5,850 nucleotides of DNA from JABWBR01 sp036741235 (GCA_036741235.1 DAINSQ010000234.1:1-5850); one strand, 5' to 3'. Positions 1-5,476 are shown, numbered from the stretch's first letter. The notes: generated by a model from the letters alone, not told the origin. Numbers and translations are program-made.

Positions 1-37
1 TTTTCAATCGGGACTCACTTCGTTAGCCTTCGGTCGC

Positions 38-69
38 ATCAGCAAATCAGCACATCAGCACATCAGCAC
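38..69. repeat. Four tandem copies of an octamer, ATCAGCAC
   Basis: Units lie at 38-45 (ATCAGCAA), 46-53, 54-61 and 62-69 (each ATCAGCAC), followed by ATT. There are no spacers, so this is a simple short tandem repeat and not a CRISPR array. It sits between genes, upstream of a terminator. Its function is unknown. Slipped-strand copy-number variation is plausible but is inference. Confidence 0.8.
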
Positions 70-102
70 ATTAAAATTGTATGGGGTTTCAGATAGTCGG
101 CA

Positions 103-141
103 CGCAGCGGCGCCCTCGGGGAGTCGCTGCGTTGCTTTTTT
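103..141 (+). terminator. Intrinsic terminator of an upstream gene outside the window
   Basis: CGCAGCG (103-109) pairs perfectly with CGCTGCG (125-131). The stem continues through G110-T124 (wobble) and C111-G123, then an inner CCC (113-115) with GGG (119-121). TTGC and a six-T run (136-141) follow on the + strand, and no T run lies on the other side, so the orientation is +. It probably ends the transcript of a gene left of the window and isolates the aromatic operon from read-through. Confidence 0.6.
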
Positions 142-268
142 GGGCAGTGCGAACAAATGTTTGTTAATGTATTTGCTAAATTATTGCCGGTTTTTTTTGA
201 TAATCATGTAAAACACGCGTCTTTTTTAGAAGAAACTCAAGGAAAAGTAAAATAATTAAACCGGCCTC

Positions 269-299
269 TTGCGCGGAATCAAATAATTCCATACGTTTG
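269..299 (+). promoter_or_regulatory. Bacteroidota-type promoter of the aromatic operon
   Basis: TACGTTTG at 292-299 matches the Bacteroidota primary sigma -7 consensus TAnnTTTG exactly. TTG at 269-271 lies 20 bases upstream of it, a suitable place for the -33 element. Transcription would start at about 304-307, roughly 15-18 bases before the leader peptide ATG at 322. Its position directly before the leader and attenuator is what an attenuated operon needs. The start site itself is inferred. Confidence 0.7.
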
Positions 300-321
300 T
301 CATCGACAACTAATAATTGCA

Positions 322-384
322 ATGAATAAGTCAGCCAACCAGTGGTTTTATTTTTGGAGCTTCTACTTTTATGCCTCGCCATAA
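322..384 (+). CDS. Aromatic leader peptide of the pheA operon attenuator (20 aa)
   Basis: A short ORF reads MNKSANQ, then WFYFWSFYFY, then ASP and TAA. Residues 8-17 carry nine aromatic residues in ten positions: four Phe, three Tyr, two Trp. This is the hallmark of a leader peptide whose translation measures charged aromatic tRNAs, as known for the Phe-rich pheA leader and the Trp-Trp trp leader of enterobacteria. The ORF starts about 16 bases after the predicted transcription start and ends two bases before the antiterminator strand (386-391). Its codons 6-8 form one arm of a hairpin that competes with that strand. No clear Shine-Dalgarno precedes the ATG, which is usual in Bacteroidota. 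The peptide probably has no function beyond being translated. Composition, position and competing RNA structures together make chance unlikely. Confidence 0.9.
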   Translation: MNKSANQWFYFWSFYFYASP

Positions 385-455
385 AGGGACTACTGGTTTT
401 GCACGACGACTGATCGCAACAAAAAAGAGTCCCGCACCGCCGGGACTTTTTTTTT
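337..455 (+). promoter_or_regulatory. Transcription attenuator: competing 1:2, 2:3 and 3:4 RNA hairpins
   Basis: Segment 1 (337-346, AACCAGTGGT) pairs with segment 2 (389-398, ACTACTGGTT) through ten pairs, one of them G-U, and up to three more G-U pairs can form with 386-388. Segment 2 also contains GGGACT (386-391), which pairs perfectly with AGTCCC (428-433, segment 3) to form the antiterminator; a second helix at 399-402 with 416-419 may add to it. Segment 3 can instead pair with segment 4 (441-447) to form the terminator. A ribosome stalled on the first aromatic codons covers segment 1, frees segment 2 and allows antitermination. A ribosome that reaches the stop codon at 382-384 masks segment 2, so the terminator forms. 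The pairings are seen in the sequence; the mechanism is inferred from known attenuators. Confidence 0.88.
421..455 (+). terminator. Attenuator terminator upstream of pheA
   Basis: AGTCCCG (428-434) and CGGGACT (441-447) form a perfect 7-bp stem around the six-base loop CACCGC. A run of nine T (447-455) follows. The A-run 421-426 can extend the stem through A-T pairs after one G-T wobble (427-448). It lies 24 bases before the pheA ATG, with no gene end nearby other than the leader peptide, so it regulates pheA rather than ending a gene. The GGGACT of its 3' arm is duplicated at 386-391, which makes the switch possible. Confidence 0.92.
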
Positions 456-479
456 GCCCAAAACTTTGACTTCAAACGC

Positions 480-1379
480 ATGGAATCAATATCAACAGAA
501 ACACAACCAATAGCCGGGCCGCCAATGGCCACCCCCGAGCCGCTGCGGGTTTGCATCCAGGGCGGTCCCGGCGCCTTTCACGAAATTGCCGCCAGGCAAT
601 ACTTTGGAAGCAGGCAGGTGACCATCGTGCCTGCATTGACCTTCGAAGAACTGGTTGCGGTCACGGAGGCCGGTGAAACAGCCGATATCGCCCTTATGGC
701 CATCGAAAATACCCTCGCCGGCAGCCTGATGGCCAATTACCAATTGCTCAATAATTCCCCGCTGGTAGTTATTGGCGAGGTTTATCTTCGCATCGTTCAG
801 AACCTTATGGCGCTGCCAGGGCAGACGATCAGCGATATCACCGAGGTATACTCGCATCCGATCGCCATCGCTCAGTGTCGCGATTTCTTTCGCCGCTTTC
901 CCCATATCCGGCTGATTGAGGCCGAAGATACCGCGCTCAGCGCCCGCCTGATCCGCGATCAGGGCCGCGCCGGCGCCGGCGCTATTGCCAGTACGCTGGC
1001 CGCCGATATGTATCATATGGACTTGCTGGCCGAAAGTATCGAGACCAACAAAAATAACTATACCCGGTTTCTGGTGCTGCAACGCCCGCAAGCCGCTGAA
1101 ATACCGGCTGATGCCGACAAGGTGTCGCTATCTTTTTCCATCGATCATGAAGTTGGCAGCCTCTATAAGGTACTTGCCGTACTGGCCGCCTACCAGGTCA
1201 ACCTCACCAAAATCCAGTCGGCCCCCATCATCGGCAAACCCTGGGAATACTTGTTTTTTGTCGATTTTATCTCGGAAGGCAAGGTAGGCGCCCTGCAGGC
1301 AATCGAGGCTATTCGACCGCTTGCCCATAGCCTGAAAATTTTTGGCAGGTATAAAAAAGGAGAGCAACATGAGTTCTAA
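480..1379 (+). CDS. pheA: Prephenate dehydratase with C-terminal ACT domain
   Basis: It converts prephenate to phenylpyruvate, the committed step to phenylalanine, in the cytoplasm. The catalytic domain (about residues 22-200) shows GPGAFHEIAA (30-39), AIENTLAGS (74-82), SHPIAIAQC (125-133) and NYTRF (193-197) with the catalytic Thr in the TRF motif. The ACT domain (about 213-290) should bind Phe as feedback inhibitor. Its GSLY (226-229) and QSAP (246-249) replace the GALV and ESRP motifs of the best-studied enzymes. It has no fused chorismate mutase; that activity is in the fourth gene. At 299 residues the length is normal for a single-function enzyme, with a short N-terminal extension. Start 480 is the first ATG after the attenuator; ATG 525 (residue 16) also fits the family and cannot be excluded. 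The gene's end overlaps the next gene by 11 bases. Confidence 0.96.
   Translation: MESISTETQPIAGPPMATPEPLRVCIQGGPGAFHEIAARQYFGSRQVTIVPALTFEELVAVTEAGETADIALMAIENTLAGSLMANYQLLNNSPLVVIGEVYLRIVQNLMALPGQTISDITEVYSHPIAIAQCRDFFRRFPHIRLIEAEDTALSARLIRDQGRAGAGAIASTLAADMYHMDLLAESIETNKNNYTRFLVLQRPQAAEIPADADKVSLSFSIDHEVGSLYKVLAVLAAYQVNLTKIQSAPIIGKPWEYLFFVDFISEGKVGALQAIEAIRPLAHSLKIFGRYKKGEQHEF
1357..1364 (+). promoter_or_regulatory. Shine-Dalgarno for the aminotransferase
   Basis: AAGGAGAG ends four bases before ATG 1369, inside the last codons of pheA. It is the only strong ribosome binding site in the operon, and it fixes the start at 1369 rather than at the in-frame TTG at 1342. With the 11-base overlap it suggests translational coupling to pheA or independent reinitiation. 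Confidence 0.75.
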
Positions 1380-2568
1380 TATCGCCTCCCCCGTTTGGAC
1401 GCCTGTGATTAAACCCGCCGGGCGAATCAGCCAAGTCAATGAATACTATTTTTCGCAGAAATTGCGCGAAATAGCCGCCATGAAGGCCCAGGGCGCCCAA
1501 ATACTCAACCTGGGCATCGGCAGCCCCGACCTGCCCCCCGACGAGTCTACCCTGCAAGTGCTCATTGACCACTGTCGCGACGCAGGTAGCCACGCCTATC
1601 AAAGTTACAATGGTATTCCCGAACTGCGGCAGGCTTTTGCCCGCTGGTACCTGCGCTGGTTCGGCGTTTCGCTCAACCCCGACAAAGAGGTGCTGCCGCT
1701 TATCGGCTCTAAAGAGGGGATCATGCACATCGCTATGACCTACCTCGAGCCCGGTGATGAAGCGCTGGCGCCCAATCCCGGCTATCCCACCTACCGGTCT
1801 GCTATGCTGCTCACCGGCGCTTCGGTGAAGCCTTATACGCTTGAAGCCCGGCACAATTGGCTGCCCAACCTGGATGCGCTGGCCCAACAGGATTTGAGCC
1901 GCGTGAAATTGATGTGGCTCAATTACCCCCACATGCCTACCGGCGCCGTGGCTACGCGTTCTTTTTTCGAAGAATTGGTTGCTTTCGCCCGTCAGCATCG
2001 CATTTTGCTTTGCAACGACAATCCTTACGGCTTTATCATGAACGATCGCCTCCTCAGCCTGCTGAGTATTGACGGCGCCATGGATGTGGCCCTGGAACTC
2101 AATTCGCTCAGCAAATCCCACAATATGGCCGGCTGGCGAGTCGGCATGCTGGCGGGTAGCGCCCACTATCTCGGCGAGGTGCTCCGCTTTAAAAGTAATA
2201 TGGATTCAGGTATGTTTAAACCGCTTCAACTGGCCGCCGCCCACGCCCTCGATGCGCCCGACGAATGGTACGTTTCCCTGAATAAAGTATATGCCCAGCG
2301 CCGCGCCGCTGCCGCCTTGTTACTCGATAAACTGGGGTGCAATTACGATCCTGGTCAGGTCGGCATGTTTCTCTGGGCAAAAATCCCCGCCGGCTACTCC
2401 GACGCCTATGCTCTCTCCGATGAGTTGTTGCACCGCTACCATCTATTTATAACGCCCGGAGGCATCTTCGGCTCGCAAGGCGAGGAATTTGTGCGCATTT
2501 CCCTGTGTAGCAGTGTGGAGTTGTTCGAAGAAGCTACCCGGCGTATTCATGAAAATAGAAAATCCTGA
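1369..2568 (+). CDS. Class I/II PLP aminotransferase, probably aromatic or prephenate aminotransferase
   Basis: This is a fold-type I PLP-dependent aminotransferase of 399 residues, normal for the family. Visible landmarks are YQSYNGIPELRQAF (77-90), PNPGYPTY (135-142), NYPHMPTG (185-192) where most relatives have NPNNPTG, NDNPYGF (216-222) with the PLP-contacting Asp217 and Tyr220, SLSKSHNMAGWRVG (246-259) with the Schiff-base Lys249, and VRIS (375-378) with the substrate-carboxylate Arg376. It lies between the genes whose products make phenylpyruvate and 4-hydroxyphenylpyruvate, so it probably transaminates these to Phe and Tyr. Transamination of prephenate to arogenate is an alternative. 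The sequence also recalls the LL-diaminopimelate aminotransferase branch, so substrate is inferred from context only. The start is set by the AAGGAGAG site and the ATG at 1369. Confidence 0.9.
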   Translation: MSSNIASPVWTPVIKPAGRISQVNEYYFSQKLREIAAMKAQGAQILNLGIGSPDLPPDESTLQVLIDHCRDAGSHAYQSYNGIPELRQAFARWYLRWFGVSLNPDKEVLPLIGSKEGIMHIAMTYLEPGDEALAPNPGYPTYRSAMLLTGASVKPYTLEARHNWLPNLDALAQQDLSRVKLMWLNYPHMPTGAVATRSFFEELVAFARQHRILLCNDNPYGFIMNDRLLSLLSIDGAMDVALELNSLSKSHNMAGWRVGMLAGSAHYLGEVLRFKSNMDSGMFKPLQLAAAHALDAPDEWYVSLNKVYAQRRAAAALLLDKLGCNYDPGQVGMFLWAKIPAGYSDAYALSDELLHRYHLFITPGGIFGSQGEEFVRISLCSSVELFEEATRRIHENRKS

Positions 2569-2573
2569 CAATT

Positions 2574-3413
2574 ATGGTCGTTGCGATTATCGGCATCGGA
2601 TTAATAGGCGGCTCGCTGGCGATTACGCTCAAAGAAAACGGCTTCGCCTCCTATATTATAGGCGTAGATGTAAATAGCGACAACCTCGACAAGGCCATCC
2701 GCCGTCGGCTCATTGATGAAGCTTTGCCGCTCGATCAGGCCGTAGCCGCCGCCAGCCTGGTGGTGCTGGCCGCACCCGTTGATGCTATGTTGCTGCTTCT
2801 GCCGCTGGTGCTCGACCAGGTGCAGGATCAAGTAGTCATCGACGTAGGGTCTACCAAGTCCGTTCTGTTGCATGCCGTGGCCCGTCACCCCCGGCGTGGC
2901 CGATTTGTAGCTACGCATCCTATGGCCGGTACCGAGTTTTCAGGACCCGAGGCAGCTATTCCCGGGCTATTTGATCATAAATGCACAGTGCTTTGCGAAG
3001 TTGAACACAGCGACCCCGATGCGGTAGAATTAGTCAGGCAATTGTATGCCTCCATCCCCATGCGAATCGTTTACCTGGATGCAGCCGCCCACGACGTTCA
3101 TACGGCCTATGTGTCGCATATATCCCACATAAGTTCTTTTGCGCTTGCGCTAACCGTTTTGGAAAAAGAACGCGATGAAGAACGCATTTTCGAACTGGCC
3201 AGCGGCGGTTTTAGTTCTACCGTGCGACTGGCCAAAAGTTCGCCCGATATGTGGATACCCATTTTTCGCCAAAACCGCGACAACGTGCTCGACGTGCTCG
3301 ACGAACATATCAACCAGTTGTCGCGCTTTAGAAGCCTGCTCATCAAACGCGATTTCGATACTTTTTTTCAATTGATTGAAGAAGCCAACCAAATCAAACG
3401 CATCCTTCGGTGA
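2574..3413 (+). CDS. tyrA: Prephenate dehydrogenase
   Basis: It oxidatively decarboxylates prephenate to 4-hydroxyphenylpyruvate, the committed step to tyrosine. The N-terminal Rossmann domain opens at once with GIGLIGGS (7-14); Asp32 at the end of the second strand suggests NAD rather than NADP. DVGSTK (90-95) and THPMAGTE (114-121) follow, with His115 in the place of the catalytic histidine. The helical dimerisation domain carries HDVHTAYVSHISH (173-185), including substrate-site histidines, and SGGFSSTVRLAKSSPDMW (210-227). It is 279 residues long, without an ACT domain or fused chorismate mutase, so regulation probably acts elsewhere, for example at the attenuator. If the aminotransferase makes arogenate, an arogenate dehydrogenase role is possible. 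The ATG lies five bases after the previous stop with no Shine-Dalgarno, which indicates translational coupling. Confidence 0.95.
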   Translation: MVVAIIGIGLIGGSLAITLKENGFASYIIGVDVNSDNLDKAIRRRLIDEALPLDQAVAAASLVVLAAPVDAMLLLLPLVLDQVQDQVVIDVGSTKSVLLHAVARHPRRGRFVATHPMAGTEFSGPEAAIPGLFDHKCTVLCEVEHSDPDAVELVRQLYASIPMRIVYLDAAAHDVHTAYVSHISHISSFALALTVLEKERDEERIFELASGGFSSTVRLAKSSPDMWIPIFRQNRDNVLDVLDEHINQLSRFRSLLIKRDFDTFFQLIEEANQIKRILR

Positions 3414-3421
3414 TTTTTTTT
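3402..3421 (+). terminator. Possible weak terminator at the end of tyrA
   Basis: ATCC (3402-3405), the tetraloop TTCG (3406-3409), then G3410, a bulged T and GAT (3412-3414) form a short hairpin over the tyrA stop codon, followed directly by a run of eight T (3414-3421). The stem is only four pairs with a bulge, so if active it would reduce rather than stop transcription into the next gene. This is a weak call. Confidence 0.25.
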
Positions 3422-3445
3422 GTTAATCTTAAAATATAATATGCG

Positions 3446-4546
3446 ATGGATCTCAATTTCTTACCTATACTCGACAAACCCGCAGGCAGGCCCATCTACA
3501 TCGCCGGCCCCTGCAGCGCTGAAACGGAAGAACAAGTGCTGGAAACCGCTCGCGGACTGGCAGGCCAACAGGTAGACCTCTTCCGCGCCGGCATCTGGAA
3601 ACCCCGTACCCGCCCCGGCTCTTTCGAAGGCGTCGGCACGGCAGGCCTTAACTGGCTCAAACGCGTCAAAGAAGAAACCGGCCTCAAAGTCACTACCGAA
3701 GTAGCTAAAGCCGATCATGTATACGAATGTATCAAATATGGCGTCGACGTGTTGTGGATCGGCGCCCGCACTACCGTCAACCCCTTTTCCGTCCAGGAAA
3801 TCGCCGACGCCATCCGCGGCCTCGATATCCCTGTGCTGATCAAAAACCCCATCAACCCCGACCTTAGCCTCTGGATCGGCGCTATCGAACGCATCTATAA
3901 AGCCGGCGTGCGCCGCATCGGCGTTATCCACCGCGGCTTTTCGTTCCATGGCGAAACAATGTACCGCAACGTACCCCGCTGGCAAATCGCTATCGACCTC
4001 AAACGCCGTTTCCCCGATCTGGTGATGATCTGCGACAACAGCCACATCTGCGGACGCCGCGATATCCTGCTCGATATCGCCCAGCGAGCCCTCGACCTCA
4101 ACTACGACGGCCTCATGACCGAGGTACACCCCGACCCCGACAACGCCTGGAGCGACGCCGCCCAGCAGATCACGCCCGAACAATACCACAACCTATGTAA
4201 TCAACTGATCTACCGTCTACCTACAACAGATGATATTCAATTTCTCGAAACCCTCGACCACCTGCGCCAGGAAATTGACGATATCGATAATGAATTGCTC
4301 AACCTCATGGGCCGCCGAATGGAGCTGGCAGAAAAAATCGGCCAGTACAAAAAACGCAATAATATCTCTATCCTCCAAACCGATCGCTGGAACGAGATCG
4401 TGGAACGCAACCTTGCCAAAGGCCGCTTGCAGGGGTTGAGCGATGCTTTTGTTGAATCTATCCTGCGCGCTATTCACCAGGAGTCGATCAACCACCAGGC
4501 AAGCGTGATGAATGAAAAAACTGCTGGAATAGAAGACGAAGGCTGA
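3446..4546 (+). CDS. Bifunctional DAHP synthase (class Ibeta) / chorismate mutase (AroQ)
   Basis: The N-terminal domain (about 15-257) condenses phosphoenolpyruvate and erythrose 4-phosphate, the first step of the shikimate pathway. It shows GPCSAE (21-26) with metal-binding Cys23, KPRTRPGSFEG (52-62), GART (106-109), KNP (133-135), HRGF (162-165), DNSH (197-200, a variant of the usual DPSH) and EVHPDPDNAWSD (226-237). The C-terminal helical domain (about 266-352) is an AroQ chorismate mutase and aligns without gaps to the E. coli domain: Arg274, Arg291, Lys302, Arg314, Ser347 and Gln351 correspond to R11, R28, K39, R51, S84 and Q88, while Trp315 stands at E52 and Gln311 at D48. The C-terminal mutase order is known from Porphyromonas and Prevotella enzymes, where prephenate inhibits the synthase. 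A tail of about 15 residues follows the mutase. The preceding gap is 32 bases. Confidence 0.95.
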   Translation: MDLNFLPILDKPAGRPIYIAGPCSAETEEQVLETARGLAGQQVDLFRAGIWKPRTRPGSFEGVGTAGLNWLKRVKEETGLKVTTEVAKADHVYECIKYGVDVLWIGARTTVNPFSVQEIADAIRGLDIPVLIKNPINPDLSLWIGAIERIYKAGVRRIGVIHRGFSFHGETMYRNVPRWQIAIDLKRRFPDLVMICDNSHICGRRDILLDIAQRALDLNYDGLMTEVHPDPDNAWSDAAQQITPEQYHNLCNQLIYRLPTTDDIQFLETLDHLRQEIDDIDNELLNLMGRRMELAEKIGQYKKRNNISILQTDRWNEIVERNLAKGRLQGLSDAFVESILRAIHQESINHQASVMNEKTAGIEDEG

Positions 4547-4555
4547 CGCTTTAGC

Positions 4556-4563
4556 TATCTTTG
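4556..4563 (+). promoter_or_regulatory. -7 promoter element for the enoyl-CoA hydratase gene
   Basis: TATCTTTG matches the Bacteroidota TAnnTTTG element exactly and lies ten bases after the DAHP synthase-chorismate mutase stop codon. Transcription would start at about 4568-4571, about 12 bases before ATG 4582. No clear TTG is seen at the -33 position (around 4533), so strength is uncertain. No terminator separates the two genes, so read-through from the aromatic operon is also possible. Confidence 0.5.
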
Positions 4564-4581
4564 CCGCTCAATATCATTGTT

Positions 4582-5364
4582 ATGCAATACGAAAACTTGC
4601 TCCTCTCGGAAGAAAACGACATTCTGATCGTAACGATCAACCGGGAAAAGGCGCTCAACGCGCTCAATACCCAAACCATGCTGGAACTCCAGCACCTCTT
4701 TGCACATGATGCCCCCCATCGCACTTATATTAAAGGCGTAATTATCACCGGCGCAGGCGATAAAGCTTTTGTCGCCGGCGCCGATATCAAGGAGTTCCTC
4801 GCCCTCGATGCCGAGCAGGGCGCAGCTATGGCTCAACGCGGACAGGATATCTTTTTCCTCATTGAACGGTTTCCCAAACCTGTTATCGCTGCCGTCAACG
4901 GCTTTGCCCTCGGCGGCGGCTGCGAGTTGGCCATGGCCTGCCACCTCCGCTTCGCCTCCGATAACGCCCGCTTCGGCCAGCCCGAGGTAAACCTGGGTAT
5001 TATCCCCGGCTACGGCGGCACCCAACGCCTTATTCAATATATAGGCAAAACCAAAGCCATGGAACTCCTCCTTACCGCCGATATGCTCAGCGCCCAGGAT
5101 GCCCTCCGCCTCGGACTGGTTAATGATGTGACTACCCCCGAGCACCTCTTGCCCCGTGCAAAAGCTACTATCGAAAAAATCGCAGCTAAGGGCCCCGTCG
5201 CTATCGCTAAAATTATCGAGACCGTTAATGCCTACTTCCAATTCAACGAGGACGGCTTCGCCCGCGAAGTCAGCGAATTCGGCACCACTACCGGCACCGC
5301 CGACTTCCGCGAAGGCGCTTCCGCTTTCCTGGAAAAACGCGCGCCGCAGTTTTCAGGGGAGTGA
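4582..5364 (+). CDS. Enoyl-CoA hydratase (crotonase family)
   Basis: It should hydrate trans-2-enoyl-CoA to 3-hydroxyacyl-CoA in fatty acid beta-oxidation or a related CoA pathway. The length of 260 residues is typical. Oxyanion-hole segments are AFVAGADIKEF (62-72) and ALGGGCELAMAC (109-120). Glu115 and Glu135, the latter in FGQPEVNLGIIPGYGGTQR (131-149), match in motif and 20-residue spacing the two catalytic glutamates of rat mitochondrial crotonase (144 and 164), so true hydratase activity is likely, perhaps on short-chain substrates such as crotonyl-CoA. The C-terminal FREGASAFLEKR (242-253) is also standard. ATG 4582 is preferred over the in-frame TTG 4561, because TTG 4561 lies inside the promoter match and adds residues the family lacks. 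It has no obvious link to aromatic synthesis and is probably a separate unit. Confidence 0.93.
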   Translation: MQYENLLLSEENDILIVTINREKALNALNTQTMLELQHLFAHDAPHRTYIKGVIITGAGDKAFVAGADIKEFLALDAEQGAAMAQRGQDIFFLIERFPKPVIAAVNGFALGGGCELAMACHLRFASDNARFGQPEVNLGIIPGYGGTQRLIQYIGKTKAMELLLTADMLSAQDALRLGLVNDVTTPEHLLPRAKATIEKIAAKGPVAIAKIIETVNAYFQFNEDGFAREVSEFGTTTGTADFREGASAFLEKRAPQFSGE

Positions 5365-5370
5365 TTGGAG

Positions 5371-5457
5371 GGTTATGGTTTATAGGTTTATGGGTTTATA
5401 GGTTTAAAACGCATAAACTTTCATACCCCCTCATAAACCCTCATAAACCCTCATAAA
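5371..5457. repeat. Inverted arrays of short tandem repeats
   Basis: The left arm has octamers GTTTATAG (5378-5385), GTTTATGG (5386-5393) and GTTTATAG (5394-5401), with degenerate units on each side. The right arm has decamers TCATAAACCC at 5431-5440 and 5441-5450, a degenerate copy TCATACCCCC (5421-5430) and a partial copy TCATAAA (5451-5457). The arms are imperfectly complementary, for example GGGTTTAT (5392-5399) with ATAAACCC (5433-5440 or 5443-5450). The whole can fold as a long imperfect hairpin. Confidence 0.8.
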
Positions 5458-5464
5458 AATTTTT
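5378..5464 (+). terminator. Possible terminator of the enoyl-CoA hydratase gene
   Basis: The inverted repeat arms begin 14 bases after the stop codon and are followed by AAAAATTTTT ending at 5464. An AT-rich imperfect stem with a T run could end transcription in either direction. Stem quality is below that of the other terminators in this window, so the call is tentative. Confidence 0.35.
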
Positions 5465-5476
5465 CTACCCAAATAC

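Larger units (their letters stand above)
1..321. other. Intergenic region upstream of the aromatic operon leader
   Basis: I see no convincing gene here. The region holds an octamer tandem repeat (38-69), a GC-rich intrinsic terminator (103-141), a short palindrome AACAAA-TG-TTTGTT (152-165), and a promoter match (269-299) that leads into the leader peptide gene. The part from 142 to 268 is AT-rich with several T runs and has no other feature I can support. An open frame on the minus strand crosses this area but lies antisense to the leader and attenuator and resembles no protein family. Confidence 0.6.

Noticed and set aside
38..69. Repeat array as a CRISPR
   Set aside because: Units are eight bases and contiguous, with no spacers.
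152..165. Palindrome AACAAA-TG-TTTGTT as an operator
   Set aside because: It lies more than 130 bases upstream of the predicted start, is AT-rich and short, and no regulator gene is in view. A chance origin is likely.
176..556. Open frame of 126 codons on the minus strand
   Set aside because: It lies antisense to the leader peptide, attenuator and start of pheA, has low-complexity basic content and no family resemblance, and the + strand features explain the region better.
492..1091. Long minus-strand frame inside pheA
   Set aside because: A shadow of the GC-rich pheA coding frame, which carries clear enzyme motifs on the + strand. The same applies to the minus-strand frames at 1309-2166, 3461-4189 and 4555-5241.
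1342..1368. TTG start giving the aminotransferase nine more residues
   Set aside because: ATG 1369 has the AAGGAGAG site at the right distance. The TTG lies well inside pheA with no such site.
3435..3440. TATAAT resembling a sigma-70 -10 element before the DAHP synthase-chorismate mutase gene
   Set aside because: It ends five bases before the ATG, which would place the transcript start at or after the start codon, and Bacteroidota promoters use TAnnTTTG instead.
4561..4581. TTG start giving the enoyl-CoA hydratase seven more residues
   Set aside because: It overlaps the -7 promoter element, and the family normally begins near ATG 4582.
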